Assembly (NCBI GenBank): GCA_903838675.1
Contig: CAILZI010000081.1
Coordinates: 1-64,000 of the forward strand
Direction of reading: 5' to 3'
DNA from: an uncultured Verrucomicrobiota bacterium
GTDB lineage: Bacteria > Verrucomicrobiota > Verrucomicrobiia > Verrucomicrobiales > Verrucomicrobiaceae
DNA: 64,000 nt
Shown: positions 32,856-43,396 of the stretch, piece by piece
Position numbering within the stretch: position 1 is the first letter of the stretch
How the letters are laid out: each line of letters begins with the position of its first letter
The notes under the pieces: generated by a model
What the model saw: the letters and a program-made list of their open reading frames with translations, nothing else
Databases searched by the model: none
What the model was told of the DNA's origin: nothing
Program-made: the position numbers and the translations under genes

Positions 32856-34154
32856 ATGAACACCATTCACGCCTGCCACAGCAGCGAACATCACACTCGC
32901 CGCACCCTTCTCCGGGGCGCGGGCGTCGCAGGCATCTCCTGGCTAACTCCCCTCGCCGATCTCCTCGCCGTTGAGGCTGAAAAAGCCCCCTCTGGCAAGC
33001 CCGCTCGCTCCGTCATCCTCCTCTGGCTCGGCGGTGCCGCCAGCCAGCTCGACACCTTCGACCCGCACCCCGAGTCCAAAATCGGCGGCGGCGTGAAAGC
33101 CATCCCAACAGCGATCAAAGGCGTGAACTTTGCCTCCGGTCTCGAACAAACCGCGAGCGTCATGCAGGACGTCTCTCTCATACGCTCCATGGTCAGCAAA
33201 GAGGGCGATCATGAGCGTGCCTTCTACAACATCAAAACCGGCTACCGTCCCGACCCCACCCTCATTCATCCCAGCATCGGTGCCATCGTCTGCCACGAAC
33301 TCCCCGAAGCAAAGATCGAGATCCCCACGCACGTCTCCATCCTGCCCAACCAATGGCCCGCACGTGGCGGTTTCTTCGGTGCCAAGTACGATGCGTTTCA
33401 GATGTATGACCCCAAGTCTCCCGTCCCCGATGTCAAACCACGCGTGGATGACAAGCGTCTGGACCGCCGCATGGAAGGGCTCGCTGTGGTCGAGCAGGCT
33501 TTTGCACGCGGACGTGAGCCCGACATGGATCAAAACAAAACGCTGCACCAGATCTCCATGCAGCGTGCGCGAAACATGATGTCCTCCGAGCAGTTGAAAG
33601 CATTCAACGTCAGCGATGCTCCCGCCAAAGACCTCAACGCCTACGGCGATACTCCCTTTGGCCGCGGCTGCTTCACTGCCGTTCGCTTGATTCAGGCCGG
33701 GGTCCGCTGCGTGGAGGTCACCCTCAACGGATGGGACACCCACGCGAACAATTTTGACGGTCAGGCCACACAGGTGAAAATTCTCGATGCCGCCTACGCC
33801 TCCTTGATTCGCGATCTCAAAAAACTCGGCCTCCTCGAAAGCACCATCGTGGTCTGCGGCGGTGAGTTTGGCCGCACCCCAAAGATCAACAATGTAGGCG
33901 GTCGTGATCACTGGCCGCAGGGATTTAGCATGCTCGTCTCTGGTGGCGGTTTCGCCGGCGGCCGTGTCATCGGTGCCACCGATCCCCAGGGCGAGAAAAA
34001 AGAACCCGAAAAACCTGTCCTCGTTGAGGACCTCCACGCCACCGTCCAAAACCTCCTCGGTATCGATTACAGCCGCGAAGTCATGACCCCCGTCGGCCGC
34101 CCCATGGCCCTGAGCAAGGGTGAACCCGTAAAGGAACTGCAGGCCCACGCCTGA
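32856..34154 (+). CDS. DUF1501 family protein (Tat-exported, sulfatase-like fold)
   Basis: A 432-residue protein with a twin-arginine leader (HHTRRTLLRGAGVAGISWL). Family motifs are SVILLWLGGAASQLDTFDPHPES, SLIRSMVSKEGDHERAFYNIKTGYRPDP, the sulfatase-like VVCGGEFGRTPKINNVGGRDHWPQG and HATVQNLLGID. DUF1501 proteins belong to the alkaline phosphatase superfamily but their substrates are unknown. It is cotranscribed with the DUF1549/1553 gene upstream. Its stop codon abuts that of the convergent cytochrome gene with no spacer (TGATCA). Confidence 0.92.
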   Translation: MNTIHACHSSEHHTRRTLLRGAGVAGISWLTPLADLLAVEAEKAPSGKPARSVILLWLGGAASQLDTFDPHPESKIGGGVKAIPTAIKGVNFASGLEQTASVMQDVSLIRSMVSKEGDHERAFYNIKTGYRPDPTLIHPSIGAIVCHELPEAKIEIPTHVSILPNQWPARGGFFGAKYDAFQMYDPKSPVPDVKPRVDDKRLDRRMEGLAVVEQAFARGREPDMDQNKTLHQISMQRARNMMSSEQLKAFNVSDAPAKDLNAYGDTPFGRGCFTAVRLIQAGVRCVEVTLNGWDTHANNFDGQATQVKILDAAYASLIRDLKKLGLLESTIVVCGGEFGRTPKINNVGGRDHWPQGFSMLVSGGGFAGGRVIGATDPQGEKKEPEKPVLVEDLHATVQNLLGIDYSREVMTPVGRPMALSKGEPVKELQAHA

Positions 34155-34889
34155 TCAGCGTCCGGCGCTCTCAAACGGGCTGCCTTCGATGATCTGCTTT
34201 TTCTGTTCTTCCGGGGAGGCCGCCGCGTCGGGATTGAGCGTCATGATGTAGGCCACCACGTCCCGCAGCATCTGCTCGTCTTCGATGAACGAGGTGGTGA
34301 TCTGCACCATCTTCGCCCCATTCACATCGTTCTTGATGGCTCCGCGTTTGCCCGATTTGAATTTCTTGAGCTGCTCCTCAAGGTACCAGCCCTGACGGCC
34401 AATCAGCGGCGGGCTGCCAAAGGTCATCTCCCCGCTGGCATTGTAGCGGTGGCACTCCATGCAGCGCTCCTGGAAAAGCCGCATGCCCTCTTGCGGGTTC
34501 GTATTGGCCATTTCCCGGTCCTTGCCCACAGGCACCTTGATGGGCATCTTTTCGACATGGGCAACCACGGCCTTGACCTGCTCTGGCTGCAGCGCCTTGG
34601 CGATCGCCGCCATCATGAAAGACTGCGGGTCAGCCGCATCATGGCCGCGGCGCCCTTCCCGCAGATTGGCAAACTGCGTGTGCACATACCATGAAGGCAT
34701 CCCGGCAATGGAGGGCGACTTCAGCTCTGGCTTGCCTTCACCAGCGGTCCCGTGGCATTGCGCACACACAGTCTGGAAAATGGTCTTCCCATCCGAAGCC
34801 TTGGTGGTTATCACTGGATCGGCGGCCTGCACCACCGCTCCGCTGACGCCGAAGAGCATGAGTGCGATGTGGCTGCGGTGGATCTTCAT
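34155..34889 (-). CDS. Dihaem cytochrome c (c4/c553-like)
   Basis: A 244-residue periplasmic protein with signal peptide MKIHRSHIALMLFGVSGAVVQA. It has two haem-binding motifs, CAQCHGTAGEG (CxxCH 42-46) and CMECHRYNASG (143-147). Methionine-containing segments after each (SIAGMPSWYVHTQ; PLIGRQGWYLEEQLKKFKSG) are in the arrangement of c4-type dihaem cytochromes. It probably carries electrons for a periplasmic oxidation. It is convergent with, and immediately adjacent to, the DUF1549/DUF1501 pair, whose DUF1549 protein lacks its own haem domain. Confidence 0.9.
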   Translation of the reverse strand: MKIHRSHIALMLFGVSGAVVQAADPVITTKASDGKTIFQTVCAQCHGTAGEGKPELKSPSIAGMPSWYVHTQFANLREGRRGHDAADPQSFMMAAIAKALQPEQVKAVVAHVEKMPIKVPVGKDREMANTNPQEGMRLFQERCMECHRYNASGEMTFGSPPLIGRQGWYLEEQLKKFKSGKRGAIKNDVNGAKMVQITTSFIEDEQMLRDVVAYIMTLNPDAAASPEEQKKQIIEGSPFESAGR

Positions 34890-35034
34890 GGGTCAAAAAA
34901 CGCCGTAAGTTGCACATGGGTTACAACAATGCCGCAAGGAACCCGCAGCAGGGCCTTCTTTGCCAAATCCGACACACTCAAGGACAAATTTGGCGCGCAC
35001 TTGCGTCCGCCAGCCACCTGTGCCTTTCTGCCAC

Positions 35035-36186
35035 ATGCCTCCCCTTGCATCGAATGTCGTCGAACTCACCCAGGCCCTGGTGCGCATCCCCTCGGTGAAT
35101 CCCGACGGTGACCCCGGCACCGACGGCATCGGCGAGCTGCAATGTGCACTCTATGTCGCTGATTTTCTACGAACTGCAGGCGCGAAAGTGACGCTCGAGG
35201 AAGTGGAGCCCGGCAGACCCAATGTCATCGGTCATTTCCCAACCCATCCAAACGCAAACGGCACCCCCAAGCCCCGCATCCTCTTCGCCCCCCACACCGA
35301 CACCGTCAGTGTCGGCGGCATGACCATAGACCCCTTCGGCGGAGAACTGAGCGACGGTAAAGTGTGGGGCCGGGGAGCTTCTGACACCAAGGGACCGATG
35401 GCGTCGATGCTCTGGGCGCTGCGTGAAATGCGCGACGAAATCCCCTCACTGCCGGTCGAAGTGCACTTTGTCGGCTTTATGTCTGAGGAGAGTGCGCAGC
35501 TTGGATCACAGCATTTTGCGAAGCATCATGAGCGGTACGATCTCGCCATTATTGGTGAGCCGACGAGCCTGAAGACCGTGTTTCGACACAAAGGCTGCCT
35601 GTGGGCGGACGTGCACACCACGGGTGTTGCAGTGCATGGCGCCACGCCGCACCTGGGAGTAAACGCCATTGTGAAAATGGCAAAGCTTGTCACAGCGCTG
35701 GACACGGACTTCCGCAAGTCCTTGGCCGAAACCAGTGGTGAGGACGAATGGCTTGGCGTCAGCACGATCAATCTCGGCATGATTCAGGGCGGCACGCGCA
35801 GCAATATCGTTGCAGATTCGTGCAAGCTACGCGTGGACATCCGCACCACGCCGGGCCTGCAGCGTGCAGGCGGTGCGCTGGCCTTGCTGACTGATTTCGT
35901 GCAAAGCATTGACGCAACCGCCGGGGTCACGGTCGCCAGCGAGGCATTTCATCTCGACACCGATCCTTCGAACGGCTTTGTGCAGAAATTGATCGCCGCT
36001 GGAGCTGGTCTGACCGGCGCTCCATGGTTTTGCGATGCGGCTTTCCTGGCCGCCGTTGGCACACCCGCCATTGCGATTGGTCCTGGCTCGATTGCACAGG
36101 CACACACCAAGGACGAGTTCATCGCGGTGAAGGATCTGGAAGATGGTGTGGCGTTTTTCCGGCGATTCCTTGCGAGTCTTGCCTGA
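35035..36186 (+). CDS. M20 family metallopeptidase (ArgE/DapE/ACY1-like)
   Basis: A 383-residue zinc hydrolase. Metal ligands and catalytic residues lie in FAPHTDTVS (His87, Asp89), GRGASDTKGPMASML, FMSEESAQLGSQ and AIIGEPTS. A dimerisation lid with VHTTGVAVHGATPHLGVNAI and the final His in GPGSIAQAHTKDEFI complete the family pattern. Members cleave amide bonds of N-acyl amino acids or small peptides; acetylornithine or succinyl-diaminopimelate are possible but cannot be distinguished here. The start at 35035 gives a normal N-terminus. Confidence 0.9.
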   Translation: MPPLASNVVELTQALVRIPSVNPDGDPGTDGIGELQCALYVADFLRTAGAKVTLEEVEPGRPNVIGHFPTHPNANGTPKPRILFAPHTDTVSVGGMTIDPFGGELSDGKVWGRGASDTKGPMASMLWALREMRDEIPSLPVEVHFVGFMSEESAQLGSQHFAKHHERYDLAIIGEPTSLKTVFRHKGCLWADVHTTGVAVHGATPHLGVNAIVKMAKLVTALDTDFRKSLAETSGEDEWLGVSTINLGMIQGGTRSNIVADSCKLRVDIRTTPGLQRAGGALALLTDFVQSIDATAGVTVASEAFHLDTDPSNGFVQKLIAAGAGLTGAPWFCDAAFLAAVGTPAIAIGPGSIAQAHTKDEFIAVKDLEDGVAFFRRFLASLA

Positions 36187-36196
36187 CGGCACAAAA

Positions 36197-36225
36197 AAAC
36201 CCGGGGCTCAATGAACCCCGGGTTT
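36197..36225 (-). terminator. Rho-independent terminator of gltBD
   Basis: The stem AACCCGGGG/CCCCGGGTT (with one more A-T pair at its base) closes a 9-nt loop. On the minus strand it is followed by a run of T (complement of the A-run at 36193-36199). It lies 15 nt after the gltD stop codon and may also help stop the convergent M20 gene. Confidence 0.85.
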
Positions 36226-36240
36226 GAGAGATGCTGAAGG

Positions 36241-37719
36241 TTACGGCAGAGCCGTTTCACCCATCAGGAAGCGGTCGCACTCGCGGGCGGCGCCACGGCC
36301 TTCGTTGAAGGCCCAGACGACGAGAGACTGTCCACGGCGGCAGTCACCGGCGGCAAAGACGCCAGGAATGCTGGTGGTGTATTTTTCGTGCTCGGCTTTG
36401 ACGTTGCTGCGCGGGTCGCGTTCGATTTTGAGGGCCTCGAGCAAAGGCTGTTCTGGCCCGAGGAAACCCATGGCGAGCAGAACGAGCTGAGCAGGGAGGA
36501 CTTTCTCGGTGCCTGGAATCTTCTGCGGGCCGAAGTTGCCCTTTTCGTCCTTCTTCCACTCGACGTTCACGACATGGACTGCTTTGACATTGCCATCGGC
36601 ATCACCTTCGAAGTGGGTGGCGGTGGTGAGATAGACGCGGGGATCGTCGCCGAACTTGGCGGCGGCCTCTTCCTGGCCGTAGTCCATCTTGTAGGTCTTG
36701 GGCCATTCGGGCCATGGATTGTTCGCAGCGCGGGTGAGCGGCGGCTTGGCCATGATTTCAAGCTGGGTCACCGTGGTGCAGCCGTGGCGCACGCTGGTGC
36801 CCACGCAGTCGGTGCCGGTGTCACCACCACCGATGATGACGACATCTTTGCCGTCTGCGGAGATGAATTTGCCACTCTTGTCGAGAACGGCTTTCGTGTT
36901 CGCCGTGAGGAAGTCCATGGCAAAGTGGATGCCCTTCAATTCGCGGCCGGGTATCGGCAGATCGCGTGGTTTGGTGGCACCCGTGCAAATGACGACAGCA
37001 TCGAAATCCTTGGTGAGCTGTTCGGCGGTGATGTCCGTGCCAACATTGACGTTGCACTTGAAGATCACACCGCTGTCTTCGAGCAGCTTCACACGACGGA
37101 GGACGACCTCGTTCTTGTCGAGCTTCATGTTGGGGATGCCATACATGAGCAGGCCACCAGGGCGGTCGGCACGTTCAAAGACGGTGACGGTATGGCCAGC
37201 CCGGTTGAGCTGGGCTGCAGCACTGAGCCCGGCAGGACCGGAGCCGATGACAGCGACTTTCTTGCCGGTGCGCCGCTCAGGCACATCGGGTTTCACCCAG
37301 CCTTCTTCCCAGCCCTTGTCGATGATGCTGACTTCGATGTTTTTGATCGTCACCGGCGGTTCGTGAATGCCGAGCACGCAGGAGCCTTCGCAAGGAGCGG
37401 GGCAGACGCGACCGGTGAATTCAGGGAAGTTGTTCGTCTTGTGCAGACGGTCGAGCGCCTCTTTCCAAAGGCCACGGAAGACAAGATCATTCCATTCAGG
37501 GATGATGTTGTTGATCGGGCAGCCGCTGGCCATGCCGCTGATGAGAGTGCCGCTGTGGCAGAACGGAATGCCGCAGTCCATGCATCGGGCGCCCTGGTTT
37601 TTCAGGCGGTCCTCGGGCAGGTGCAGGTGGAATTCCTTCCAATCTTTGACACGCTCAAGCGGGTCGCGGTCAGCGGGGATTTCGCGTTCGAATTCGATGA
37701 AGCCGGTTGGTTTTCCCAT
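36241..37719 (-). CDS. gltD: Glutamate synthase (NADPH), small subunit
   Basis: A 492-residue flavoprotein that passes electrons from NADPH to GltB. The N-terminal Fe-S region has C46, C49, C54 and C67 ([24 protein letters not shown]) and a further cysteine set CPAPCEGSC (106-114). The FAD site is VIGSGPAG (157-164) and the NADPH site is [29 protein letters not shown] is typical of the C-terminus. It lies 56 nt downstream of gltB in the same operon, and a strong terminator follows. Confidence 0.95.
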   Translation of the reverse strand: MGKPTGFIEFEREIPADRDPLERVKDWKEFHLHLPEDRLKNQGARCMDCGIPFCHSGTLISGMASGCPINNIIPEWNDLVFRGLWKEALDRLHKTNNFPEFTGRVCPAPCEGSCVLGIHEPPVTIKNIEVSIIDKGWEEGWVKPDVPERRTGKKVAVIGSGPAGLSAAAQLNRAGHTVTVFERADRPGGLLMYGIPNMKLDKNEVVLRRVKLLEDSGVIFKCNVNVGTDITAEQLTKDFDAVVICTGATKPRDLPIPGRELKGIHFAMDFLTANTKAVLDKSGKFISADGKDVVIIGGGDTGTDCVGTSVRHGCTTVTQLEIMAKPPLTRAANNPWPEWPKTYKMDYGQEEAAAKFGDDPRVYLTTATHFEGDADGNVKAVHVVNVEWKKDEKGNFGPQKIPGTEKVLPAQLVLLAMGFLGPEQPLLEALKIERDPRSNVKAEHEKYTTSIPGVFAAGDCRRGQSLVVWAFNEGRGAARECDRFLMGETALP

Positions 37720-37775
37720 GGTCTCTTGTCTGTGAAAAGGTGATGTCTGTTGGTTTGTGGCGCGTGATTTCGATG

Positions 37776-40700
37776 CTAGCTGCCGCCGATACGGGCGACG
37801 TCGCGGGCGTTGGCTTCAAAGGCGGCGTTGAGGGCGTCGTCGCCGGTGAGGCCGTCGTCCTTGGCTTTCTTGATGGCCTGGAGCACTCGCTTGTAATCCT
37901 TGGGCATCACTTTGACAAACTTGGGCACCATCTGCTCCCAGAGCGCGAGAACCTTGAAGGCTTTCTTGCTCTTGGTGAGGTCGGCGTGCTTTTTGATGAG
38001 TTCGTAGAGGCTGTCGATCTCGGCTTTGTCTTCGAGTTTTTCGAGTCCGGCCATCTGCGTGTTGCAGCGGGTGGCAAAATCACCCTCTTCATCCAGGACG
38101 TAGGCTTCGCCACCGCTCATGCCTGCGGCGAAGTTGCGTCCGGTGGTGCCGAGCACGACCACACGGCCGCCGGTCATGTACTCGCAGCCGTGGTCACCCA
38201 CGCCTTCAACGACGGTGTCGACACCGGAGTTGCGAACCGCGAAGCGTTCGCCGGCCCTGCCACGCAGGAAGAGCTCTCCGCTGGTGGCACCGTAGAGGGC
38301 GGTGTTGCCGGCGATGATGTTGTCTTCGGCGGCAAAGTCGGAGGCTTCCGGCGGATAGATGATGATGCGGCCGCCGCTGAGGCCCTTGCCGATGTAGTCA
38401 TTGCCGTCGCCTTCGAGTTCAAGAGTCACACCCTTGGGAACAAAGGCACCGAAGCTCTGACCGGCGGTGCCGTTGAACTTGATGTGCACGGTGTCGTCCG
38501 GCAGACCGTGCCAGTGGCGCTTGGTGATCTCGTTGCCAAGGATCGTGCCGACGGTGCGGTTGACGTTGCGGATGGCCACGGTGGCGGTGACTTTTTCACC
38601 CTTCTCAATGGCCGGTTTACACAGGTCCAGGAGCGTGGTGATGTCGAGCGAACGGTCGATGCCGTGATCCTGCACTTCGGTGCAGAAGCGGCCGACTTCA
38701 GGGCCGACGTCCGGCTGATAAAGCAGGTTGGAGAGATCGATGCCACGTGCTTTCCAGTGGTCGATGGCAGCGCGGGATTCGAGCACTTCCGTGCGACCCA
38801 CCATTTCCTGCAGCGTGCGGAAGCCAAGCTTGGCCATGAGCTCGCGCACTTCCATGGCGATGAAGCGCATGAAGTTGGCGGCATGTTCAGGATCGCCGCT
38901 GAACTTGGCGCGCAGTTGTGGATCCTGAGTGGCGACGCCGACAGGGCAGGTGTTCAGATGGCAGACGCGCATCATGATGCAGCCCAAGGTGACGAGCGGA
39001 GCGGTGGCGAAGCCAAACTCTTCAGCGCCCAGCAGTGCTGCGATGATGACATCCCGGCCGGTTTTCATCTGGCCATCCGCTTCGACCACGATGCGGCTGC
39101 GCAGGTTGTTGAGGACAAGGGTTTGATGGGTTTCGGCGAGGCCGAGTTCCCATGGCAGGCCGGCGTGCTTCACGGAGGTCTGTGGGGAGGCACCGGTGCC
39201 GCCGTCGAAACCAGAAATGAGAACGACGTCGGAGTGAGCCTTGGCCACCCCTGCGGCGATGGTGCCGACCCCGACTTCGGAGACGAGCTTCACGCTGACG
39301 CGTGCGGCACGGTTCGCATTTTTCAGGTCGTGGATGAGCTGGGCCAGATCCTCGATGGAGTAAATGTCATGGTGCGGAGGTGGCGAGATGAGGCCGACAC
39401 CTGGCGTGGAGCCGCGCACCTTGGCAATCCAAGGATACACCTTCGAGCCAGGAAGCTGGCCGCCTTCACCGGGCTTGGCGCCCTGAGCCATCTTGATCTG
39501 GATTTCGCGTGCCTGGGAAAGGTATAGGCTCGTGACGCCGAAACGACCGGAAGCCACCTGCTTGATGGCGCTGTTCTTGGAGTCACCCTTCTCATTGGTC
39601 CAGGTATAACGAGCCTCGTCTTCACCGCCTTCACCCGTGTTCGACTTGCCGCCGACACGGTTCATGGCGATGGCGAGCGCCTCGTGTGCTTCGCTGGAGA
39701 TGGAGCCATAGCTCATCGCGCCCGTCTTGAAGCGTTTCATGATGGACTCGACGGATTCGACTTCCTCGATCGGCACCGCTTTGCGTGCTTTGAAGTCCAG
39801 AAGGCCGCGCAGGGTATAGAACTGCTTTACCTGCGTGTTCACCAGGGCGGTGTACTGCTGGAAGGTTTCGTAGCTGCCGGTGCGGACGGCTTTCTGCAGC
39901 GTGTGGATCGTGAGCGGATTGAAGAGATGCGCCTCGCCTTCCTTGCGCCACTGGTAATCACCGCCGACGTCGAGGGCGTGGACCTGGGAATCGCGCTCAG
40001 GGAAGCCGCGCAGATGGCGCTGGATGGCTTCTTCGGCGATGACCTTGATGTCGCTGCCTTCGATGCGTGTGGCGGTCCAGGTGAAGTACTTGTCCACCAC
40101 GCTCTGGCTGAGACCGACGGCTTCGAAAATCTGCGCACCGCGATAGCTCTGCATCGTGGAGATGCCGATTTTCGAGGCGACTTTGATGACGCCCTTGGTG
40201 GCCGCCTTGATGAAGTTGTACACCGCCGTCTTGTGGTCCACTTTGACCAGCAGGCCCTGGCGGATCATGTCGTCAAGCGTTTCGAAGGCGAGGTAAGGAT
40301 TGATCGCGCCGCAGCCGTAACCGATGAGCGTGCAGAAGTGGTGAACTTCGCGGGGTTCACCAGATTCAAGCACGAGGTCGCACTGGGTGCGGGTGCCTTT
40401 ACGGATGAGGTGGTGATGCAGGCCACCGACAGCGAGCAGGGCCGGGATGGCTGCCTTGTCAGCGCAGACACCACGGTCAGAAAGGATAAGGATGTTCCAG
40501 CCCTGGGTGACCAGTTCGTCTGCTTTGGCGCAGATCTTGGCCATGGCTTTTTCGAGGCCAACGGCACCCTGTTTTGGATCAAACAGGATGTTGATGGTGG
40601 CGGCTTTAAACTGGCCCTGAGCCACGTTTTTGAGCTTGGCCAGATCTTCGTTGCTGAGGATCGGAGTCTTGAGCTCGATCAAATGGCAGCTCTCAGGCGT

Positions 40701-42386
40701 TGGATCGAGCAGGTTGCCCTCAGCGCCGATTGTAGTGATTGGAGAAGTGACGATTTCCTCGCGGATACAATCGATTGGCGGGTTCGTGACCTGGGCGAAG
40801 AGCTGCTTGAAGTAATCATAAAGCAGCTTCGATTTGTTCGAGAGGACGGCCAGCGGGATGTCGGTGCCCATGGAGCCGATGGCTTCCACGCCCTCCCTGC
40901 CCATGGGAACCATGAGCTTGCGCAGGTCTTCGAAGCTGTAACCGAAAGCCTGCTGGCGCTGCAGCATGGTTTCGTGGTCAGGCGGGGCCACTGGTTCACC
41001 CTCCTTGATGTCAGCGAGGTGCACGAGGTGCTTGTCCAGCCACTCGCGGTAGGGCTTCTCAGCAGCGATCTTCTCCTTGATCTCATCATCGGGGACAATG
41101 CGGCCTTCCTCCATGTTCACGATGAACATCTTGCCGGGCTGCAGGCGGCCTTTGAGCTTCACATTTTCAGGAGCGATGGGCAGGACACCGGCTTCGGAAG
41201 CCATGATGACGAGATCGTCCTTGGTGACGTAATAGCGGGAGGGGCGCAGACCGTTCCGGTCCAGGGTGGCACCCATCATGGTGCCGTCGGTGAAGGCCAC
41301 AGAGGCAGGGCCATCCCAAGGCTCCATAAGGCAGGAATGGTATTCGTAGAAGGCCTTGCGGCTGTCATCCATCGACTCATGGCCGCTCCAGGGCTCAGGA
41401 ATCATCATCATCATGGCATGCGGCAGCGAGCGGCCGCCCATGACGAGGAGTTCGAGAACGTTGTCGAACATGGCGGAATCGGAACCGCTTTCGTTGACGA
41501 TGGGGAAGAGTTTTTTGACGTCCGGGAACAGCGGGCTGGCCAGCAGGGACTGACGTGCCTTCATCCAGCTGATGTTGCCACGCAGCGTGTTGATTTCACC
41601 ATTGTGGGCGATGTAGCGATATGGATGTGAGCGTTCCCAGCTTGGGAAGGTGTTGGTCGAGAAACGGGAATGCACCAGAGCCAGAGCGGATTCCATGTCC
41701 GGATCCTGCAGATCTAGGAAATACTGGCCCACCTGCTCGGGCATGAGCATGCCTTTGTAGACCAAGGTGCGGGAGGACATGCTGGAGCAGTACCAAAAAC
41801 TGTCCAACTCGGCGGTGCGGATCGCCGTCACCGCACGTTTACGGATGATGTAGAGCTTGCGCTCAAAGGTCTGTTGATCCGGGCAGTTTTCTCCGCGCTG
41901 AACGAAGGCCATGCGCATGAACGGCTCGCTGGCCTTTGCTGTGATGCCGATCATCGAATTGTCCACCGGCACATCGCGCCAGCCGAGCACTTTCTGGCCT
42001 TCTTCCTCGGCCACTTTCTCAAAGGCACGTGCAGCAGCAGCGCGCTGAGCTGCATCGGGTGAGCAGTAGGCCATGGCTACTCCGTATTGCCCTTCAGCCG
42101 GCAGGGTGAAACCCACTTTTGCGGCCACCTTGCGCAGAAATTTATCGGGCACCTGCATCAGAATGCCAGCGCCGTCTCCGGTGTTCTTTTCGCTGCCCAC
42201 CGCTCCGCGATGGTCAAGGTTGATCAGAATGGTCAGCCCCTGCTGTACGATGGAGTGAGAACGTTTGCCTTTCATCTGACAAATGAACCCGACGCCGCAG
42301 GCGTCGTGCTCGAATTGCGGATCATAAAGGCCTTGTTTCGGGGGGAGTCCGTGGTTTCTCATTTTTGCGTCAAAAGGGGTCGGCAT
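37776..42386 (-). CDS. gltB: Glutamate synthase, large subunit
   Basis: A 1536-residue enzyme that makes glutamate from glutamine and 2-oxoglutarate. The N-terminal class II amidotransferase begins [10 protein letters not shown], so Cys30 should become the catalytic N-terminal residue after propeptide cleavage. The central and FMN-binding domains contain [18 protein letters not shown] and [20 protein letters not shown]. The 3Fe-4S ligands are in [15 protein letters not shown], and the C-terminal domain has repeated GxxGGxxxV strands ([16 protein letters not shown]). Length is normal. Upstream, 42396-42479 can form a structured leader, which suggests control at the RNA level. Confidence 0.96.
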   Translation of the reverse strand: MPTPFDAKMRNHGLPPKQGLYDPQFEHDACGVGFICQMKGKRSHSIVQQGLTILINLDHRGAVGSEKNTGDGAGILMQVPDKFLRKVAAKVGFTLPAEGQYGVAMAYCSPDAAQRAAAARAFEKVAEEEGQKVLGWRDVPVDNSMIGITAKASEPFMRMAFVQRGENCPDQQTFERKLYIIRKRAVTAIRTAELDSFWYCSSMSSRTLVYKGMLMPEQVGQYFLDLQDPDMESALALVHSRFSTNTFPSWERSHPYRYIAHNGEINTLRGNISWMKARQSLLASPLFPDVKKLFPIVNESGSDSAMFDNVLELLVMGGRSLPHAMMMMIPEPWSGHESMDDSRKAFYEYHSCLMEPWDGPASVAFTDGTMMGATLDRNGLRPSRYYVTKDDLVIMASEAGVLPIAPENVKLKGRLQPGKMFIVNMEEGRIVPDDEIKEKIAAEKPYREWLDKHLVHLADIKEGEPVAPPDHETMLQRQQAFGYSFEDLRKLMVPMGREGVEAIGSMGTDIPLAVLSNKSKLLYDYFKQLFAQVTNPPIDCIREEIVTSPITTIGAEGNLLDPTPESCHLIELKTPILSNEDLAKLKNVAQGQFKAATINILFDPKQGAVGLEKAMAKICAKADELVTQGWNILILSDRGVCADKAAIPALLAVGGLHHHLIRKGTRTQCDLVLESGEPREVHHFCTLIGYGCGAINPYLAFETLDDMIRQGLLVKVDHKTAVYNFIKAATKGVIKVASKIGISTMQSYRGAQIFEAVGLSQSVVDKYFTWTATRIEGSDIKVIAEEAIQRHLRGFPERDSQVHALDVGGDYQWRKEGEAHLFNPLTIHTLQKAVRTGSYETFQQYTALVNTQVKQFYTLRGLLDFKARKAVPIEEVESVESIMKRFKTGAMSYGSISSEAHEALAIAMNRVGGKSNTGEGGEDEARYTWTNEKGDSKNSAIKQVASGRFGVTSLYLSQAREIQIKMAQGAKPGEGGQLPGSKVYPWIAKVRGSTPGVGLISPPPHHDIYSIEDLAQLIHDLKNANRAARVSVKLVSEVGVGTIAAGVAKAHSDVVLISGFDGGTGASPQTSVKHAGLPWELGLAETHQTLVLNNLRSRIVVEADGQMKTGRDVIIAALLGAEEFGFATAPLVTLGCIMMRVCHLNTCPVGVATQDPQLRAKFSGDPEHAANFMRFIAMEVRELMAKLGFRTLQEMVGRTEVLESRAAIDHWKARGIDLSNLLYQPDVGPEVGRFCTEVQDHGIDRSLDITTLLDLCKPAIEKGEKVTATVAIRNVNRTVGTILGNEITKRHWHGLPDDTVHIKFNGTAGQSFGAFVPKGVTLELEGDGNDYIGKGLSGGRIIIYPPEASDFAAEDNIIAGNTALYGATSGELFLRGRAGERFAVRNSGVDTVVEGVGDHGCEYMTGGRVVVLGTTGRNFAAGMSGGEAYVLDEEGDFATRCNTQMAGLEKLEDKAEIDSLYELIKKHADLTKSKKAFKVLALWEQMVPKFVKVMPKDYKRVLQAIKKAKDDGLTGDDALNAAFEANARDVARIGGS

Positions 42387-42395
42387 TTAGGCCAT

Positions 42396-42479
42396 GCAGG
42401 GAAGTAAATCAACCAGCATTCTATCGGCCAAGATGCCGCTTATTTTAAACCCGGTAAATAATCGGCAGGGCTTCCCTGC
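42396..42479 (-). promoter_or_regulatory. Predicted structured 5' leader of gltB (three-way junction)
   Basis: A 9-bp outer stem (GCAGGGAAG, 42396-42404, complementary to CTTCCCTGC, 42471-42479) encloses two smaller hairpins: GCCG/CGGC with an A/T-rich extension, and GCAT/ATGC. The 3' arm ends 9 nt before the gltB ATG, and the intervening bases read ATG GCC TAA on the mRNA. No Shine-Dalgarno is visible. Folding was done by eye. Confidence 0.4.
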
Positions 42480-42533
42480 TGTACCTGCCTCATCCACCTT
42501 GCATCTGCCCGGCCCAGCCGCTAAAAACAGCCC

Positions 42534-43394
42534 ATGGTGCGTTTAACAATTCTCGGCAGCGGCAGTTCTGGGAACTGTGCTGTTATTTCGACGGAACGCA
42601 CCACGTTGCTTCTCGACGCCGGATTGAGCGCCAAGCAAATCTGCCTCCGACTGGACGCCTGTGGCTTTTCCCTCGACATGCTGGACGGCATCCTGCTGAC
42701 CCATGAGCATCAGGATCACACGGGAGGAATTGAGGTTTTAAGCCGCAAACGTCAGGTGCCCCTGTTTTGCACGGCCCTGACCCAGGAAACCTTGGCTGGG
42801 AGCCTCGGGTTTCGCAAACCGCCTATCTGGCGGCTCATGACCACGGGGTCTGCTTTTGAGTTTCAGGACCTGCGGATCGAATCTTTCCCCGTTCCCCATG
42901 ATGCGGTCGATCCGGTTGGTTTTGTGATCGCTGATGAGGAATCCCGCCTCGGCGTGCTCAGTGACGTCGGTTTCGTGACGAATCTGATCAAAGACCGCCT
43001 CAGAAATTCCGACAGCCTCTTTATAGAAGCCAATTACGACACCCAGCTGCTCGAAAACGACACCAAGCGCCCTTGGGCCACAAAACAGCGCATCAGTTCG
43101 CGGCATGGCCATCTTTCGAACGAGCAAGCGGCCGAACTCGTCCGTGAAATCGCGCATCCTGGCCTGAGTCACGTCGTGCTTGGGCACTTGAGTGATGACT
43201 GCAATGATCCCGTCACCGCAGCCCGGCACATCCGTCAGGCCCTTGACGCTGCGGGTGCCGCCGAGGCAAGGGTCGTTTGTGCCGAACGTCACAAGCCCAC
43301 ACCTACCATCGAAGTCGTGCGCCGTCGCAGTGCAGGCGTGAGTTTTTGTGTGGCGGCTTCAACGGATTCCGCCGGACAAATGGCACTCTTTTAA
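42534..43394 (+). CDS. MBL-fold metallo-hydrolase, YycJ/WalJ-like
   Basis: A 286-residue metallo-beta-lactamase-fold protein. The N-terminus LTILGSGSSGNCAVIST and LLLDAGLSAKQI, the metal motif THEHQDHTGG (56-65), VPHDAVDPVGFVI, GVLSDVG, FIEANYD and VVLGHLSDDCN match the YycJ/WalJ group of putative exonucleases that act in DNA metabolism and cell-wall signalling. It is divergent from gltB. The metal motif has the conserved H-x-H-x-D-H spacing. The gene ends 2 nt before the next start, so the next small protein is cotranscribed. Confidence 0.9.
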   Translation: MVRLTILGSGSSGNCAVISTERTTLLLDAGLSAKQICLRLDACGFSLDMLDGILLTHEHQDHTGGIEVLSRKRQVPLFCTALTQETLAGSLGFRKPPIWRLMTTGSAFEFQDLRIESFPVPHDAVDPVGFVIADEESRLGVLSDVGFVTNLIKDRLRNSDSLFIEANYDTQLLENDTKRPWATKQRISSRHGHLSNEQAAELVREIAHPGLSHVVLGHLSDDCNDPVTAARHIRQALDAAGAAEARVVCAERHKPTPTIEVVRRRSAGVSFCVAASTDSAGQMALF

Positions 43395-43396
43395 AA

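Noticed and set aside
37707..41630. Long open frames on the plus strand opposite gltB and gltD (606 and 648 codons).
   Set aside because: They are antisense shadows created by GC-rich codon use in gltB and gltD; their translations have no recognisable domain and odd composition.
42396..42479. Identification of the gltB leader as a known glutamine riboswitch.
   Set aside because: The visible stems and loops do not show the conserved core I would expect; kept only as an unnamed structure.
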